Shown here: positions 9,064-17,775 of the stretch, piece by piece
Layout of the letters: every line of letters starts with the position of its first letter
Position numbering within the stretch: the first letter of the stretch is position 1
DNA from: Oscillospiraceae bacterium
GTDB taxonomy: Bacteria; Bacillota; Clostridia; Oscillospirales; Ruminococcaceae
NCBI GenBank assembly: GCA_017414435.1
Contig: JAFQMN010000006.1
Location: 62,001 to 126,000, forward strand
DNA length: 64,000 bases
Direction of reading: 5' to 3'
Notes under the pieces: model-generated
Databases searched by the model: none
Seen by the model: the letters and a program-made list of their open reading frames with translations, nothing else
What the model was told of the DNA's origin: nothing
Program-made: the position numbers and the translations under genes

Positions 9064-10116
9064 GTGTTTTCAAAAAAGACAGTAAAAATTGGAAATGTAG
9101 AAATAGGTGGCAAGAATAAAATTTTAGTGCAATCTATGCTGAACAAACCAAGTGAAGATATAGCTGCTAATGTTGTGCAAGCTAAAGAACTAGAAGAAAG
9201 TGGCTGCGAAATTATCAGGATTAGCGTTCCAAATGTTGAAAGTGTGAAAACAGTTTTTGCATTAAAACAAGCATTAAAAATTCCAGTTGTTGCAGATATT
9301 CACTTTGATTATCGTATGGCGATAGAAAGTATATATGCCGGAGCAGATAAAATTAGAATTAACCCGGGGAATATTGAAGATAAAAATCAGTTAAAACAGA
9401 TTGTTAATTTATGCATGGAAAAAAATATTCCAATTAGGGTGGGTTTAAATTCTGGAAGTATACCCAAACACATTTTAGCCAAAAAGGGAGCAACTGCTGA
9501 GGCATTAGTGGATGCAACATTAGAATGTATATTAACTTTAAATTCTTTTGATTTTGATAACATAGTGGTATCTTTGAAATCTTCGAGTGTATTACAGACT
9601 ATAGAAGCTTACACGAGCATAAGTTCAAAAATAGATTACCCTCTGCATTTAGGAGTTACAGAAGCTGGAACAGCAGAAACAGGAATAGTTAAATCTTCAA
9701 TAGGAATTGGGCATTTGCTTCTTAGTGGGATTGGTGATACAATTAGAGTGGCGCTAACAGGCGACCCGATAGAAGAAGTTAAAACAGGTGTTAGTATTTT
9801 AAAAGCATTAAATTTAAAAAATGGATTAGATATAATTTCTTGCCCAACTTGTGGACGCTCAAAAACTGATTTGATTAAGATTACAAATCAAATTAAAGAT
9901 AAATTAATGAAAACAAGTATAAGAGATAAAGATATTAAAATTGCTGTAATGGGCTGCGCGGTGAACGGCCCGGGAGAGGCACGCAATGCAGATTTTGGAA
10001 TAGCTTGTGGTATTAAAGAAGGGCTGATTTTTAAACGTGGTGAGATTATAAAAAAAGTACCAGAAGAAAAATTAGTTATGGAGTTTATTAGTATTGTTTT
10101 ACAAGAAATGCAATAG
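9064..10116 (+). CDS. ispG: 4-hydroxy-3-methylbut-2-en-1-yl diphosphate synthase (flavodoxin)
   Basis: Penultimate MEP enzyme, a [4Fe-4S] protein converting MEcPP to HMBPP. A TIM-barrel N-domain includes V-A-D-I-H-F-D and R-I-N-P-G-N. The C-terminal cluster-binding domain carries C-P-T-C-G-R and M-G-C-A-V-N-G-P-G-E-A, giving the three cysteine ligands. This is the 350-residue form common in Firmicutes. The start is GTG at 9064 behind AGGAGG. It is followed by tmcAL. Confidence 0.96.
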   Translation: MFSKKTVKIGNVEIGGKNKILVQSMLNKPSEDIAANVVQAKELEESGCEIIRISVPNVESVKTVFALKQALKIPVVADIHFDYRMAIESIYAGADKIRINPGNIEDKNQLKQIVNLCMEKNIPIRVGLNSGSIPKHILAKKGATAEALVDATLECILTLNSFDFDNIVVSLKSSSVLQTIEAYTSISSKIDYPLHLGVTEAGTAETGIVKSSIGIGHLLLSGIGDTIRVALTGDPIEEVKTGVSILKALNLKNGLDIISCPTCGRSKTDLIKITNQIKDKLMKTSIRDKDIKIAVMGCAVNGPGEARNADFGIACGIKEGLIFKRGEIIKKVPEEKLVMEFISIVLQEMQ

Positions 10117-10130
10117 GAGGCAGCTTTAAT

Positions 10131-11339
10131 ATGCCCCGAGATAACCATAGAGTAGCTGCAGTGATAGCAGAATTTAATCCGTTTCACAATGGCCATAAAT
10201 ATTTATTAAATAAAATAAAAGATGAAGGTTTTGAATTTGTAATTGCAATAATGAGCGGCAATTTTGTACAGCGTGGAGAACCTGCAATTGTTAATAAATT
10301 TGTAAGAGCAAAAGCCGCACTTTCTGCCGGTTTTGACATGGTTTTAGAGTTACCAACAGTTTATTCTCTGGCAAGCGCTAATATTTTTGCATGTGCAGCT
10401 GTTTATATTTTAAATAGCACAAACATTGTTGATTGTGTGTTTTTTGGTAGTGAATCGGGTGATTTATCTTATTTAGAGTATCTGAAAAATATAACAGAGA
10501 CCTTGGATTTTAAAAATAAACTGAACTTAGAACTGAAAAAGGGTATTTCTTATCCAAAAGCAATAGAACATGCTATTTTAAGCATGGCACAAATACAGAA
10601 CATTAGCCTTTTAGATTCACCTAATGATATTTTAGCGCTAGAATATATTAGAGCACTATCTAGGTTAAATAGTAAAATAAAACCGTGGGCAGTAAAAAGA
10701 ATAGGTATGGGGCACAATGCTTTAAGTTTTACTAGTAATATAGCATCTGGGAACTTTTTAAGGAGTCAATTGAAAGTGGGCATAAATAATATAATGCCAT
10801 TTGTTCCGCAGAATGTGTTTGAAATTCTAAAAGATGCTAATTCTAAAGAAATTATGCCAGCTGATGTACACTTAGGTGAGCGTGCAATATTTGCCAAGTT
10901 AAGAAGTTTAACGCAAGAACAATTAAAGACAATAGCGGGGATAAACGAAGGTTTAGAGAATAGACTGACACAAAAATTAAAAACAGCTACTGATTTTGAA
11001 GATCTGCTCTTGGCAGTGAAATGTAAACGTTATACTAGATCTAGGATTTTGAGAATAATATTAAGTGCTTTTTTAGATATAAAAACAAAAGAACAATTGA
11101 AAATGCCGGAATATATCAGAGTTTTAGGGGTGCAGCATACTAAAGAAGTTTTAATTAGTCTACTTTATAAAAACAGCAAACTACCTATTGTTTTTAATGT
11201 AAATAAAGTTAATAATTTAAATTTATCAGTTCAAAATGCTCTACTACACGAAGCAAGAAATACAGACGCTTATTCTTTGTTTTTGCCGCAGATAGGTAAA
11301 AGCGGAGCAGAATATACTTATAAATTTATTAATGTTTAA
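10131..11339 (+). CDS. tmcAL: tRNA(Met) cytidine acetate ligase
   Basis: Formerly YlbM. In Bacillus it uses ATP and acetate to acetylate C34 of elongator tRNA-Met. The N-terminal nucleotidyltransferase motif A-E-F-N-P-F-H-N-G-H (about residues 13-22) contains the HxGH-type signature, and M-S-G-N-F-V-Q-R-G-E-P follows at about 41. A 402-residue length matches the family. The start is ATG with AGGAGG upstream. It lies between ispG and hemW. Confidence 0.93.
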   Translation: MPRDNHRVAAVIAEFNPFHNGHKYLLNKIKDEGFEFVIAIMSGNFVQRGEPAIVNKFVRAKAALSAGFDMVLELPTVYSLASANIFACAAVYILNSTNIVDCVFFGSESGDLSYLEYLKNITETLDFKNKLNLELKKGISYPKAIEHAILSMAQIQNISLLDSPNDILALEYIRALSRLNSKIKPWAVKRIGMGHNALSFTSNIASGNFLRSQLKVGINNIMPFVPQNVFEILKDANSKEIMPADVHLGERAIFAKLRSLTQEQLKTIAGINEGLENRLTQKLKTATDFEDLLLAVKCKRYTRSRILRIILSAFLDIKTKEQLKMPEYIRVLGVQHTKEVLISLLYKNSKLPIVFNVNKVNNLNLSVQNALLHEARNTDAYSLFLPQIGKSGAEYTYKFINV

Positions 11340-11356
11340 GAGAGTTGATACTGCTA

Positions 11357-12550
11357 ATGGATAATAGTTTGGGTTTATATATTCACATACCATTTTGTAC
11401 AAGTAAATGTGATTATTGTAATTTTTACTCTATAATGCCAAATGGCAGGATTATTTCGGATTATATTAAAGCCGTATGTACGGAAATAACTTTTTATAAA
11501 GGTATTAATAAGACAATTGATACCATATATTTTGGTGGTGGGACACCTAATATTTTAAACTTTAAAGATTTTGCCCGCATTTTAGAAACAATAAGAAAAG
11601 TTTTTAAAGTATCTTCGCAAGCAGAGATAACAATAGAAATGAATCCGAATTTAGTTACTAACGAAAATATGCAAGATTTTCGTTTTTTAGGAATAAATAG
11701 AGCCTCGCTTGGTGTACAATCTTTTAAAGATGGAGATTTAGCTTTCCTTAGAAGAGAGCATAATGTTAGTGAGGCAAAAGAGGCTATAACAAAAATAAAA
11801 ACGGTTTGTCAAAACATATCAATTGATTTTATTATTGGGCTTCCTGGGCAAACTGCAGAACAATATGAAGAAGCAGCAATTTTAGCTCAAAATTACGGCG
11901 TTAAGCATATATCGGGGTATTTGTTAAAAGTAGAAAATGGTACAAAGTTTTATAACAAGCAAACACTTGCTAAGTTACCTAACGATGAAGAAACAGCTAA
12001 TTTATATGAATGTTTTGTAGATAAAATGAATAAGTATGGTTATAATCAATATGAAATTTCTAACTTTGCAAAAGCATCATATGAATCTGTTCATAATTTA
12101 AAATATTGGGAATGTAAAGAATACATTGGCATAGGTCCATCAGCTCATTCATATTTTAAAGGCACAAGATACTATGTTTCTAATGACATATATAGCTACT
12201 TAAAAAATATGCAACAAGCGAATCAAAGATTAAAATTTAAAAAAGGAGCATTACCGCCGCATTTACAAACAAGGGAGAAAACATTTTCTATTTTTAATGA
12301 TTCGCAAATTTATTATACGGAGCCTTGCGATTTGTTTTCTGAACGTGTTATGTTAGGGCTGCGGCTTAATAAAGGGGTTTTGCTAAAAGAGCTGCAAGAA
12401 ATAGATGGAGATGAATATGGAAAATTTCTAGAAAGATTGCAATCTAACAAGGAGTTAGATAAATTTTTGATTAAAAATAATGATCGGGTGTCTCTTTCAA
12501 CTAGAGGGATGTTAATTAGCAACTATATAATTGCAACTCTGTTATATTAA
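11357..12550 (+). CDS. hemW: HemW-like radical SAM protein
   Basis: Radical SAM protein of the HemN/HemW family. The N-terminal LYIHIPFC with C-x3-C-x2-C (CTSKCDYC) binds the [4Fe-4S] cluster, and the G-G-G-T-P SAM-binding loop follows. Short HemN-like proteins of this kind are usually HemW, a heme chaperone, rather than coproporphyrinogen oxidase. No heme gene is in this window. The start is uncertain: the ATG at 11357 matches the family N-terminus, but GAGAG is 12 bases upstream; a TTG at 11345 is the alternative. Confidence 0.85.
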   Translation: MDNSLGLYIHIPFCTSKCDYCNFYSIMPNGRIISDYIKAVCTEITFYKGINKTIDTIYFGGGTPNILNFKDFARILETIRKVFKVSSQAEITIEMNPNLVTNENMQDFRFLGINRASLGVQSFKDGDLAFLRREHNVSEAKEAITKIKTVCQNISIDFIIGLPGQTAEQYEEAAILAQNYGVKHISGYLLKVENGTKFYNKQTLAKLPNDEETANLYECFVDKMNKYGYNQYEISNFAKASYESVHNLKYWECKEYIGIGPSAHSYFKGTRYYVSNDIYSYLKNMQQANQRLKFKKGALPPHLQTREKTFSIFNDSQIYYTEPCDLFSERVMLGLRLNKGVLLKELQEIDGDEYGKFLERLQSNKELDKFLIKNNDRVSLSTRGMLISNYIIATLLY

Positions 12551-12568
12551 TATGAGTAAGGTGATTTT

Positions 12569-13492
12569 ATGAAGGCAGCAGGGGTCTCTGTTTTAAAGAT
12601 AATAGAAAAAATTGGGTTGAATATTATAGATAAGCCAATTAATATAAATAATAAATTGGTGAAAAGCAAAAATGTAAATACAGCAGGGTTATGTTTGGCT
12701 GGGTTTTTGGAAGATTTTGAACCGGAAAGTATTTATGTTTTGGGGCCCAAGGAGATAAACTATTTAAAGCGTATGAATATTGATGTAAGAATAAAGGCTT
12801 TGGATCAATTTTTTAGCTTAAAACCAGCTATGATTGTTATAACTGATGAGGAAAATAAAATCCCGGAGATTGAAATTGTAGCTAAAAAGTATTTTATATG
12901 TTGCACCCAAACACAGGAGCAAATGGCAGTTGTAATGCTTAAAATAATGAAATTTTTAAATGCAGAATTAGCACAATCTGTATCTTTGCATGGAGAGCTA
13001 TTAGTTATTTATGGTGAAGGGGTATTAATTACAGGGCCTAGCAAAATAGGCAAAAGTGAAACCGCTGTGGAGCTAATTAATAGAGGGCACCATTTGGTGG
13101 CTGATGATGTGATTGAAGTAAAAAAAGTGTCTGACCAAAAATTAGTTGGTGCAGCACCAGAAAGTATAAAAAACTTTATTGAACTGCGCGGGGTGGGTAT
13201 TATTGATGCGGAAAAAATGTTTGGAATGGATGCAGTAAAGATTTCTTCTCAGATTGATTTTGCAATAGAGTTGATAGATTATGGGAATCAAGATTTTTAT
13301 TCTACAAACCTTTCTAATAAGGAAAATATAGAAATTTTGGGGATAAAAATACCACTCACGAGGATACCAGTGCAAATAGGTCGTAATATTGCAACATTGG
13401 TAGAGGTGGCAACAATGGCAGAAAAGCAAAAAAAATCAGGTTACGATGCCACAAAAACATTGCTTAAAAACATTAAAAAATATTGGAGATAA
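12569..13492 (+). CDS. hprK: HPr kinase/phosphorylase
   Basis: Bifunctional regulator that phosphorylates and dephosphorylates Ser46 of HPr and so controls carbon catabolite repression in Firmicutes. The N-terminal DRTGG-like domain is followed by the kinase domain with catalytic-region His (SLHGELL, about residue 139), P-loop GPSKIGKS (about 156-163), L-V-A-D-D and the family signature ELRGVGIID. The P-loop is unusual, because most members read G-D/E-S-G-I-G-K-S. Length (307) is normal. The start is ATG behind AAGGTGA; murB follows after three bases. Confidence 0.93.
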   Translation: MKAAGVSVLKIIEKIGLNIIDKPININNKLVKSKNVNTAGLCLAGFLEDFEPESIYVLGPKEINYLKRMNIDVRIKALDQFFSLKPAMIVITDEENKIPEIEIVAKKYFICCTQTQEQMAVVMLKIMKFLNAELAQSVSLHGELLVIYGEGVLITGPSKIGKSETAVELINRGHHLVADDVIEVKKVSDQKLVGAAPESIKNFIELRGVGIIDAEKMFGMDAVKISSQIDFAIELIDYGNQDFYSTNLSNKENIEILGIKIPLTRIPVQIGRNIATLVEVATMAEKQKKSGYDATKTLLKNIKKYWR

Positions 13493-13495
13493 AAC

Positions 13496-14410
13496 ATGAT
13501 TAACGGGCAAGAAAAAAAATTGTTAGAATTTGCAGAAAGTTTAAATATAGTTGTTTTGAAAAATGAACCTATGGCAAAGCATACAACTTTTAAAATAGGA
13601 GGTTTTGCCGATTTATTTATAACTGTAGATACAGAAGAAAAATTAGAGGCATTGATTAAATTTTTATATAAAAATGCTATAGATTACCGCATTATAGGCA
13701 ATGGGTCTAATTTATTGGTTACAGATGAAAATATACATAAAGTTGTTATACAAACAACTGCCAATAAAGATAAAATAAAACTAATTGATGATACAAATAT
13801 ATATGCTTTTGCAGGTGCTTTTTTACCGCAATTGTGTGACTTTGCTTTAGAAAATGCTTTAACAGGGCTAGAATTTGCTTGTGGGATTCCGGCAAAACTT
13901 GGTGGAGCAATATATATGAATGCGGCCGCCTATGGTAGTGATATGGCCATGGTATTAAAAGAAATTTATTATATTGATGAAACAGGAAACAAACAAAAAA
14001 TCTCAGCAAACGATGCTCAGTTTGGCTATAAAAACACTATTTTTATGCATAAAAAATATACAATCACAGGTGCTCTGTTAGAGTTACAAAGTGGAAAGAG
14101 AGAGCAAATTGCAGAAAACATGCAAGAATTATTAGTAAAAAGGCGCAATAGTCAACCATTAGAATTACCGAATGCGGGTAGTATTTTTAAACGGCCCGAA
14201 GGTCATTTTGCTGGACGATTGGTTGAAGAATGTGGGTTAAAAGGCAGACGTGTGGGACAAGCTATGGTTAGTGAAAAACATGCAGGTTTTATTGTTAACT
14301 TAGGTGGAGCTAAATGTTCGGAAGTGCTTGAATTAGTAAAGATAATACAAGATGAAGTATGGCGCCAAAAAGGGGTAAAACTAGAAACAGAAATAGAATC
14401 TTTTTGTTAG
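13496..14410 (+). CDS. murB: UDP-N-acetylenolpyruvoylglucosamine reductase
   Basis: Cytoplasmic FAD enzyme that reduces UDP-GlcNAc-enolpyruvate to UDP-MurNAc. It has the type II layout of Gram-positives: H-T-T-F-K-I-G-G (about residue 25), the FAD-binding I-G-N-G-S-N-L-L (about 67), G-I-P-A-K-L-G-G-A and the catalytic N-A-G-S-I-F-K-R-P (about 225), which includes the active Ser. 304 residues is typical. hprK-murB is a normal clostridial pair, but rapZ, yvcK and whiA do not follow. Confidence 0.96.
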   Translation: MINGQEKKLLEFAESLNIVVLKNEPMAKHTTFKIGGFADLFITVDTEEKLEALIKFLYKNAIDYRIIGNGSNLLVTDENIHKVVIQTTANKDKIKLIDDTNIYAFAGAFLPQLCDFALENALTGLEFACGIPAKLGGAIYMNAAAYGSDMAMVLKEIYYIDETGNKQKISANDAQFGYKNTIFMHKKYTITGALLELQSGKREQIAENMQELLVKRRNSQPLELPNAGSIFKRPEGHFAGRLVEECGLKGRRVGQAMVSEKHAGFIVNLGGAKCSEVLELVKIIQDEVWRQKGVKLETEIESFC

Positions 14411-14415
14411 ATGAC

Positions 14416-14444
14416 TTGACATGGTATTTTAAGAATGATAAAAT
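14416..14444 (+). promoter_or_regulatory. Consensus sigma-A promoter of the ABC-F leader
   Basis: A perfect TTGACA at 14416-14421 and TAAAAT at 14439-14444 are separated by 17 bases, directly after the murB stop. It would start transcription near 14451, about 310 bases before the ABC-F start codon. Confidence 0.8.
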
Positions 14445-14483
14445 GAAAAGTGTAAATCTAGAAAGTAATTGAAGGTATATAAT

Positions 14484-14564
14484 ATGAATGGAGAATATGG
14501 TATTTTAACAATTGATTTGGCTCTGTGCAATAAGAATATTGATGTAGCATTGTATAGAGCCTGA
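14484..14564 (+). CDS. Upstream leader peptide, 26 codons
   Basis: A short ORF encoding MNGEYGILTIDL followed by 14 more residues ending in ALYRA. It starts at ATG 14484 behind GAAGG and ends with TGA at 14562-14564. It lies just downstream of the leader promoter, and its last third runs through the 5' arm of the first leader helix, so ribosome position would decide whether that helix forms. It is too short for homology judgement. A regulatory rather than a protein role is likely. Confidence 0.55.
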   Translation: MNGEYGILTIDLALCNKNIDVALYRA

Positions 14565-14670
14565 TGTTTAGCTACATCGTGCAATTTTGGTTTAGTCAGC
14601 CTGGCAGTTTTAAATATCTTTCAGGTTAAGCTATGCTTTTGCGCGATGTTATTTTAAAAAATATATTTAG

Positions 14671-14709
14671 GCCATAACTTTGCTAAAAAAGTTATGGCTC
14701 ATTTTTTTT
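14671..14709 (+). terminator. Intrinsic terminator 1 in the ABC-F leader
   Basis: An 11-bp perfect stem (14671-14681 with 14688-14698) with a six-base loop is followed by eight consecutive T at 14702-14709. It lies upstream of the ABC-F start codon, so the gene needs readthrough. Confidence 0.85.
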
Positions 14710-14747
14710 GCAGAGGGCCAACAGTTTAAGCTCTCTGCTTATTTTTT
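14710..14747 (+). terminator. Intrinsic terminator 2 in the ABC-F leader
   Basis: An eight-pair stem (14710-14717 with 14731-14738, one G-U) with a 13-base loop is followed by TTATTTTTTT. It begins immediately after the T-run of terminator 1 and ends a few bases before the SD of the ABC-F gene. Confidence 0.7.
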
Positions 14748-14763
14748 TAGGAGTGATTTTATT

Positions 14764-16293
14764 ATGGGGTTATTAAAATTAACAAATGTTTCGTACTCAT
14801 TTGGAGAGAAAATACTTTATAAAGATGCTGAATTTGAGTTGTTCAAAGGTGAACATGTGGGGCTTATTGGCAAAAATGGCACAGGCAAGACTACACTTAT
14901 TAATATGATAGTCGGCGATGTTATACCAGATTCAGGCGAAATTCGCTTACAGAAAGATATTAGTTTAGGGTATTTAGATCAATATGCAAATGTTGATGGG
15001 GACTTGAGCATATTTGACTATTTAAAAACCGCTTTTGATAAATTGTATGAGATCGAAAGAGAGTTAAATGCTATATATTCAAAAGAAGAAAACTATAACA
15101 ATTCTAAGCTGATGGAAAAGGCGTCAGATTATCAGTCGTTGTTGGTAAATTGCAGCTTTTACGAAATTGAGAGCAATATTTTAAAAGTAGCAGATGGTCT
15201 GGGAGTTACTGCATTAGGTATGGGAACAAAAATGGGTGAATTAAGCGGAGGGCAAAAGGCAAAAGTAATTCTTAGCAAATTGTTGCTGGGCAATTATGAT
15301 CTGCTTTTGTTAGATGAACCTACAAACTTTTTAGATAAACAACATGTAGAGTGGTTGTCTGAATATCTAAAATCATTTAAAGGAGCTTTTATTGTAATAT
15401 CTCATGATTATGCATTTCTTGATAAAGTTACTACTTGTATACTTGATATTGAATTTGCTAAGATTAAAAAGTATTCGGGCAACCTTTTTAAGGTGCTAAG
15501 TACAAAAGAGCTTCACGACAAGAGCTTTTTAAATGAATATAATGCACAACAAAAGCAGATTAAAAAATATGAAATATATATTCAAAAAAATAAAGCAAGA
15601 GCCTCTACTGCGGCTATGGCTAAAAGCAGGCAGAAACAATTAGATAAAATAGATCGTTTGGTTTTATCAAAAAGTTCGGGGAAAATAAATTTTAAATTAA
15701 ATGCAATACCAATTACTGCTAAGAGGATATTAAAAGTTGAAAATTTGCGAGTAGGTTATAGTTTTCCTATTTTACCGGCGCTTAATTTTGAATTACAATC
15801 GGATCAAAAATTAGTAATCACAGGGTTTAATGGCATTGGGAAAACAACTTTATTAAAAACTTTAATAGGGGAATTACAACCGCTATCTGGGCAGTTTGAA
15901 TTTGCTAGCAACGTGAAGATAGGCTATTTTGAGCAAGATTTTAAATGGCAAAATAAATCAATAACACCAATAGATATTGTATTAGATAAATTTCCTAAGC
16001 TTTCAGAAAAACAAATCCGCAGCAGTTTGGCTCAATGTGGAGTTAATGCAAAAAACGCCTTGCAACCAATTAGCACACTTAGCGGAGGAGAGCAATCCAA
16101 GGTGAAGTTATGCCTGTTAAGTCTTACATCTGCAAATTTTTTAATATTAGATGAACCGACAAATCATCTTGATATAGATGCAAAAGAAGTGTTAAAACAA
16201 GAGTTAAAGAATTGGCAAGGAGGAATGATTTTGGTGTCGCATGAGAAAGAATTTTATGCCGATTGGTGTGATGAAATCCTTGAGATAAAGTAA
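14764..16293 (+). CDS. ABC-F family ATPase (ribosome-acting)
   Basis: Soluble protein with two ABC ATPase domains and no membrane segment. The first has Walker A GKNGTGKT (about residue 38), LSGGQKAK and LLLDEPTNFLD. The second has GFNGIGKT, LSGGEQSK and LILDEPTNHLD. A charged linker of about 80 residues connects them. ABC-F proteins bind the ribosomal E site; some relieve stalling and others give resistance to ribosome-targeting antibiotics, and sequence alone does not tell which. I chose ATG 14764 (AGGAG upstream) rather than an upstream ATG at 14680, which lies inside terminator 1. The leader implies inducible expression. 509 residues. Confidence 0.88.
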   Translation: MGLLKLTNVSYSFGEKILYKDAEFELFKGEHVGLIGKNGTGKTTLINMIVGDVIPDSGEIRLQKDISLGYLDQYANVDGDLSIFDYLKTAFDKLYEIERELNAIYSKEENYNNSKLMEKASDYQSLLVNCSFYEIESNILKVADGLGVTALGMGTKMGELSGGQKAKVILSKLLLGNYDLLLLDEPTNFLDKQHVEWLSEYLKSFKGAFIVISHDYAFLDKVTTCILDIEFAKIKKYSGNLFKVLSTKELHDKSFLNEYNAQQKQIKKYEIYIQKNKARASTAAMAKSRQKQLDKIDRLVLSKSSGKINFKLNAIPITAKRILKVENLRVGYSFPILPALNFELQSDQKLVITGFNGIGKTTLLKTLIGELQPLSGQFEFASNVKIGYFEQDFKWQNKSITPIDIVLDKFPKLSEKQIRSSLAQCGVNAKNALQPISTLSGGEQSKVKLCLLSLTSANFLILDEPTNHLDIDAKEVLKQELKNWQGGMILVSHEKEFYADWCDEILEIK

Positions 16294-16304
16294 TAGTGAT
16301 TGGC

Positions 16305-16333
16305 TTGACAAACGTTGATGTATAAACTATTAT
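16305..16333 (+). promoter_or_regulatory. Sigma-A promoter of the secreted hypothetical gene
   Basis: TTGACA at 16305-16310 and TATTAT at 16328-16333 with a 17-base spacer, about 35 bases upstream of the chosen ATG. It begins only 11 bases after the ABC-F stop. Confidence 0.75.
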
Positions 16334-16368
16334 TTAATATAATGATTTATGAGACGAGGGAGATAGCT

Positions 16369-17199
16369 ATGTTGAAGAGCATGAAAAGATTTGTAATTGT
16401 TATACTAGCAGTAGTTATACAGGTAAGCGGAATAGTAGTTGATACAACAATTAAAACTTGTGCAGCACCACCAGTAGATGAATTTATTTCAACTTTATGT
16501 GAAACAAATATTTTAATGAATGCTTGTGGAATGCCATGTTGGCCAAATGACCAACATGATATAGAGCTCGGCAAGGTTATTAAAGCATTGCGTGAAAATC
16601 CAGAGGGGATTGATACGTTAGTTAGAAAAATTCATACAGAGGTCAAAAATGTTTTAAAATCTTTTTATAGCTTTAACCCACAAAGGAAAAAGTCAATTAA
16701 GGATAATGTAATCTCTTTTGAACTTACTTATGTAAATTCTAATGATGTAGATGATATATTCAAAGAAATTATGGGTGGGCAGGTTATGGCAATAGATATT
16801 AGATATAAAGACATACCTTTAAGTTATGGAGCAAAAATTATGACAGCATTAATTGAAAAAATAATAAAACCAAAAGAAGAAAAAAGCAAGATGCGCTTTA
16901 TGTTTCAACCTGAACCAGAAAAGAAGGAACCAGATAAAAAGCAAGTACAACTAGCCCTTTATAGGGCGGGAATGGTAGCATTAGATTTAGGTATTGCCCC
17001 GGAAGAGACAAAAAAATGGTTTGGTGAAGATCTTTCGGCATATATGACATTATTAGGAATTAGAACGATATCTGCCATTAAAGCCAAGAGTGAGTTCGAA
17101 GCTAAAAGTGGTTTAAAAACAAAAGATGAATGTAGAACTGAAGATGAGTTTAAAGCGCCATCTGTTAAGAAAGTAATTGAAAGTGTAGACACCGAATAA
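16369..17199 (+). CDS. Predicted secreted protein, unknown function
   Basis: I do not recognise a family. The N-terminus MLKSMKRFVIVILAVVIQ is a Sec signal peptide with a probable cleavage after T-C-A (about residue 30). The mature part, about 245 residues, has two early cysteines in N-A-C-G-M-P-C that could form a disulphide, a predicted mixed helical region, a lysine- and glutamate-rich stretch around residue 180 and a charged C-terminus. I chose ATG 16369 because GAGGGAG precedes it and the promoter lies just upstream; a longer frame from 16315 would start inside the promoter. It has its own promoter. Confidence 0.6.
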   Translation: MLKSMKRFVIVILAVVIQVSGIVVDTTIKTCAAPPVDEFISTLCETNILMNACGMPCWPNDQHDIELGKVIKALRENPEGIDTLVRKIHTEVKNVLKSFYSFNPQRKKSIKDNVISFELTYVNSNDVDDIFKEIMGGQVMAIDIRYKDIPLSYGAKIMTALIEKIIKPKEEKSKMRFMFQPEPEKKEPDKKQVQLALYRAGMVALDLGIAPEETKKWFGEDLSAYMTLLGIRTISAIKAKSEFEAKSGLKTKDECRTEDEFKAPSVKKVIESVDTE

Positions 17200-17321
17200 A
17201 TAATGAAATGTTTTTTAAAATTGAATTTCGACTTTTTTTAAAATTATTGTTTGTTTTTATTTTATATTTATTGTAATATAAAATAAAAAAACATATCAAA
17301 TCTTAAAGGGAGTTGAGATAT

Positions 17322-17771
17322 ATGGACATTTCTACTATGATTTCTGCATTTTCTATGGCTATTGCGGCGCTGACTTTGTTGTTTTCTATGATCACTAGTT
17401 ATAAAAGTGCTTTGCGTGTTAAAAAACAGGCAACATTAGATGCTTATAATTTATTGCAAGAGCAAGCATTAGATAGATTAAATGATTATCATCCAGAGAA
17501 TGTAAAAGAGATAATTAAAAATGAAGAAAGCAATGAATATAAAGAAGTAAGTAAAATTCTTGCACGGATTGAACACTTTAGTGCAGGAATTAATGAAGGT
17601 ATATATGATATTAACACTTTGTATGAACTGGCACATGGATATTTTGACGAAGCGGTTTATAATACAGTAATAAAGTTAATAAATCAGAAAGAAGAGGATG
17701 AAGAGGTTTTTAATAACTACAAAAGAGTAGTGAAAAAGATGCGAATAAAACATAGAAAACAGAGCTATTAA
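17322..17771 (+). CDS. Small membrane-anchored protein, DUF4760-like
   Basis: A 149-residue protein with one N-terminal hydrophobic segment (ISAFSMAIAALTLLFSMI, about residues 5-22) followed by a soluble, mostly helical, acidic and basic tail. The tail (K-K-Q-A-T-L-D-A-Y and the ARIEHFSAGINEGIYD stretch) resembles DUF4760-type proteins, which have no known role. I chose ATG 17322, seven bases after GGGAG. It is followed by a clear terminator and is unrelated to the rpoB transcript downstream. Confidence 0.6.
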   Translation: MDISTMISAFSMAIAALTLLFSMITSYKSALRVKKQATLDAYNLLQEQALDRLNDYHPENVKEIIKNEESNEYKEVSKILARIEHFSAGINEGIYDINTLYELAHGYFDEAVYNTVIKLINQKEEDEEVFNNYKRVVKKMRIKHRKQSY

Positions 17772-17775
17772 GTTT

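Larger units (their letters stand above)
14451..14763 (+). promoter_or_regulatory. Candidate transcription-attenuation leader of the ABC-F gene
   Basis: This untranslated leader holds an upstream ORF, at least two competing helices and two intrinsic terminators before the SD. Helix 1 pairs 14541-14548 with 14571-14578 (eight perfect pairs), and its 5' arm lies inside the upstream ORF. Helix 2 pairs 14574-14584 with 14639-14649 (11 pairs, one G-U) and shares bases with helix 1, so the two exclude each other. Bases 14628-14635 could also pair with 14673-14680, the 5' arm of terminator 1 (seven of eight), as an anti-terminator. Ribosome-sensing leaders of this type are known upstream of several ABC-F antibiotic-resistance genes. 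The mechanism here is inferred. Confidence 0.65.

Noticed and set aside
11357-12550. Calling this gene coproporphyrinogen oxidase HemN
   Set aside because: The length and N-terminus fit the HemW group, and no heme synthesis gene is present nearby.
14680-14763. A longer ABC-F start at 14680
   Set aside because: It lies inside the first leader terminator, has no SD, and the 28 extra residues do not fit the family; the ATG at 14764 has AGGAG.
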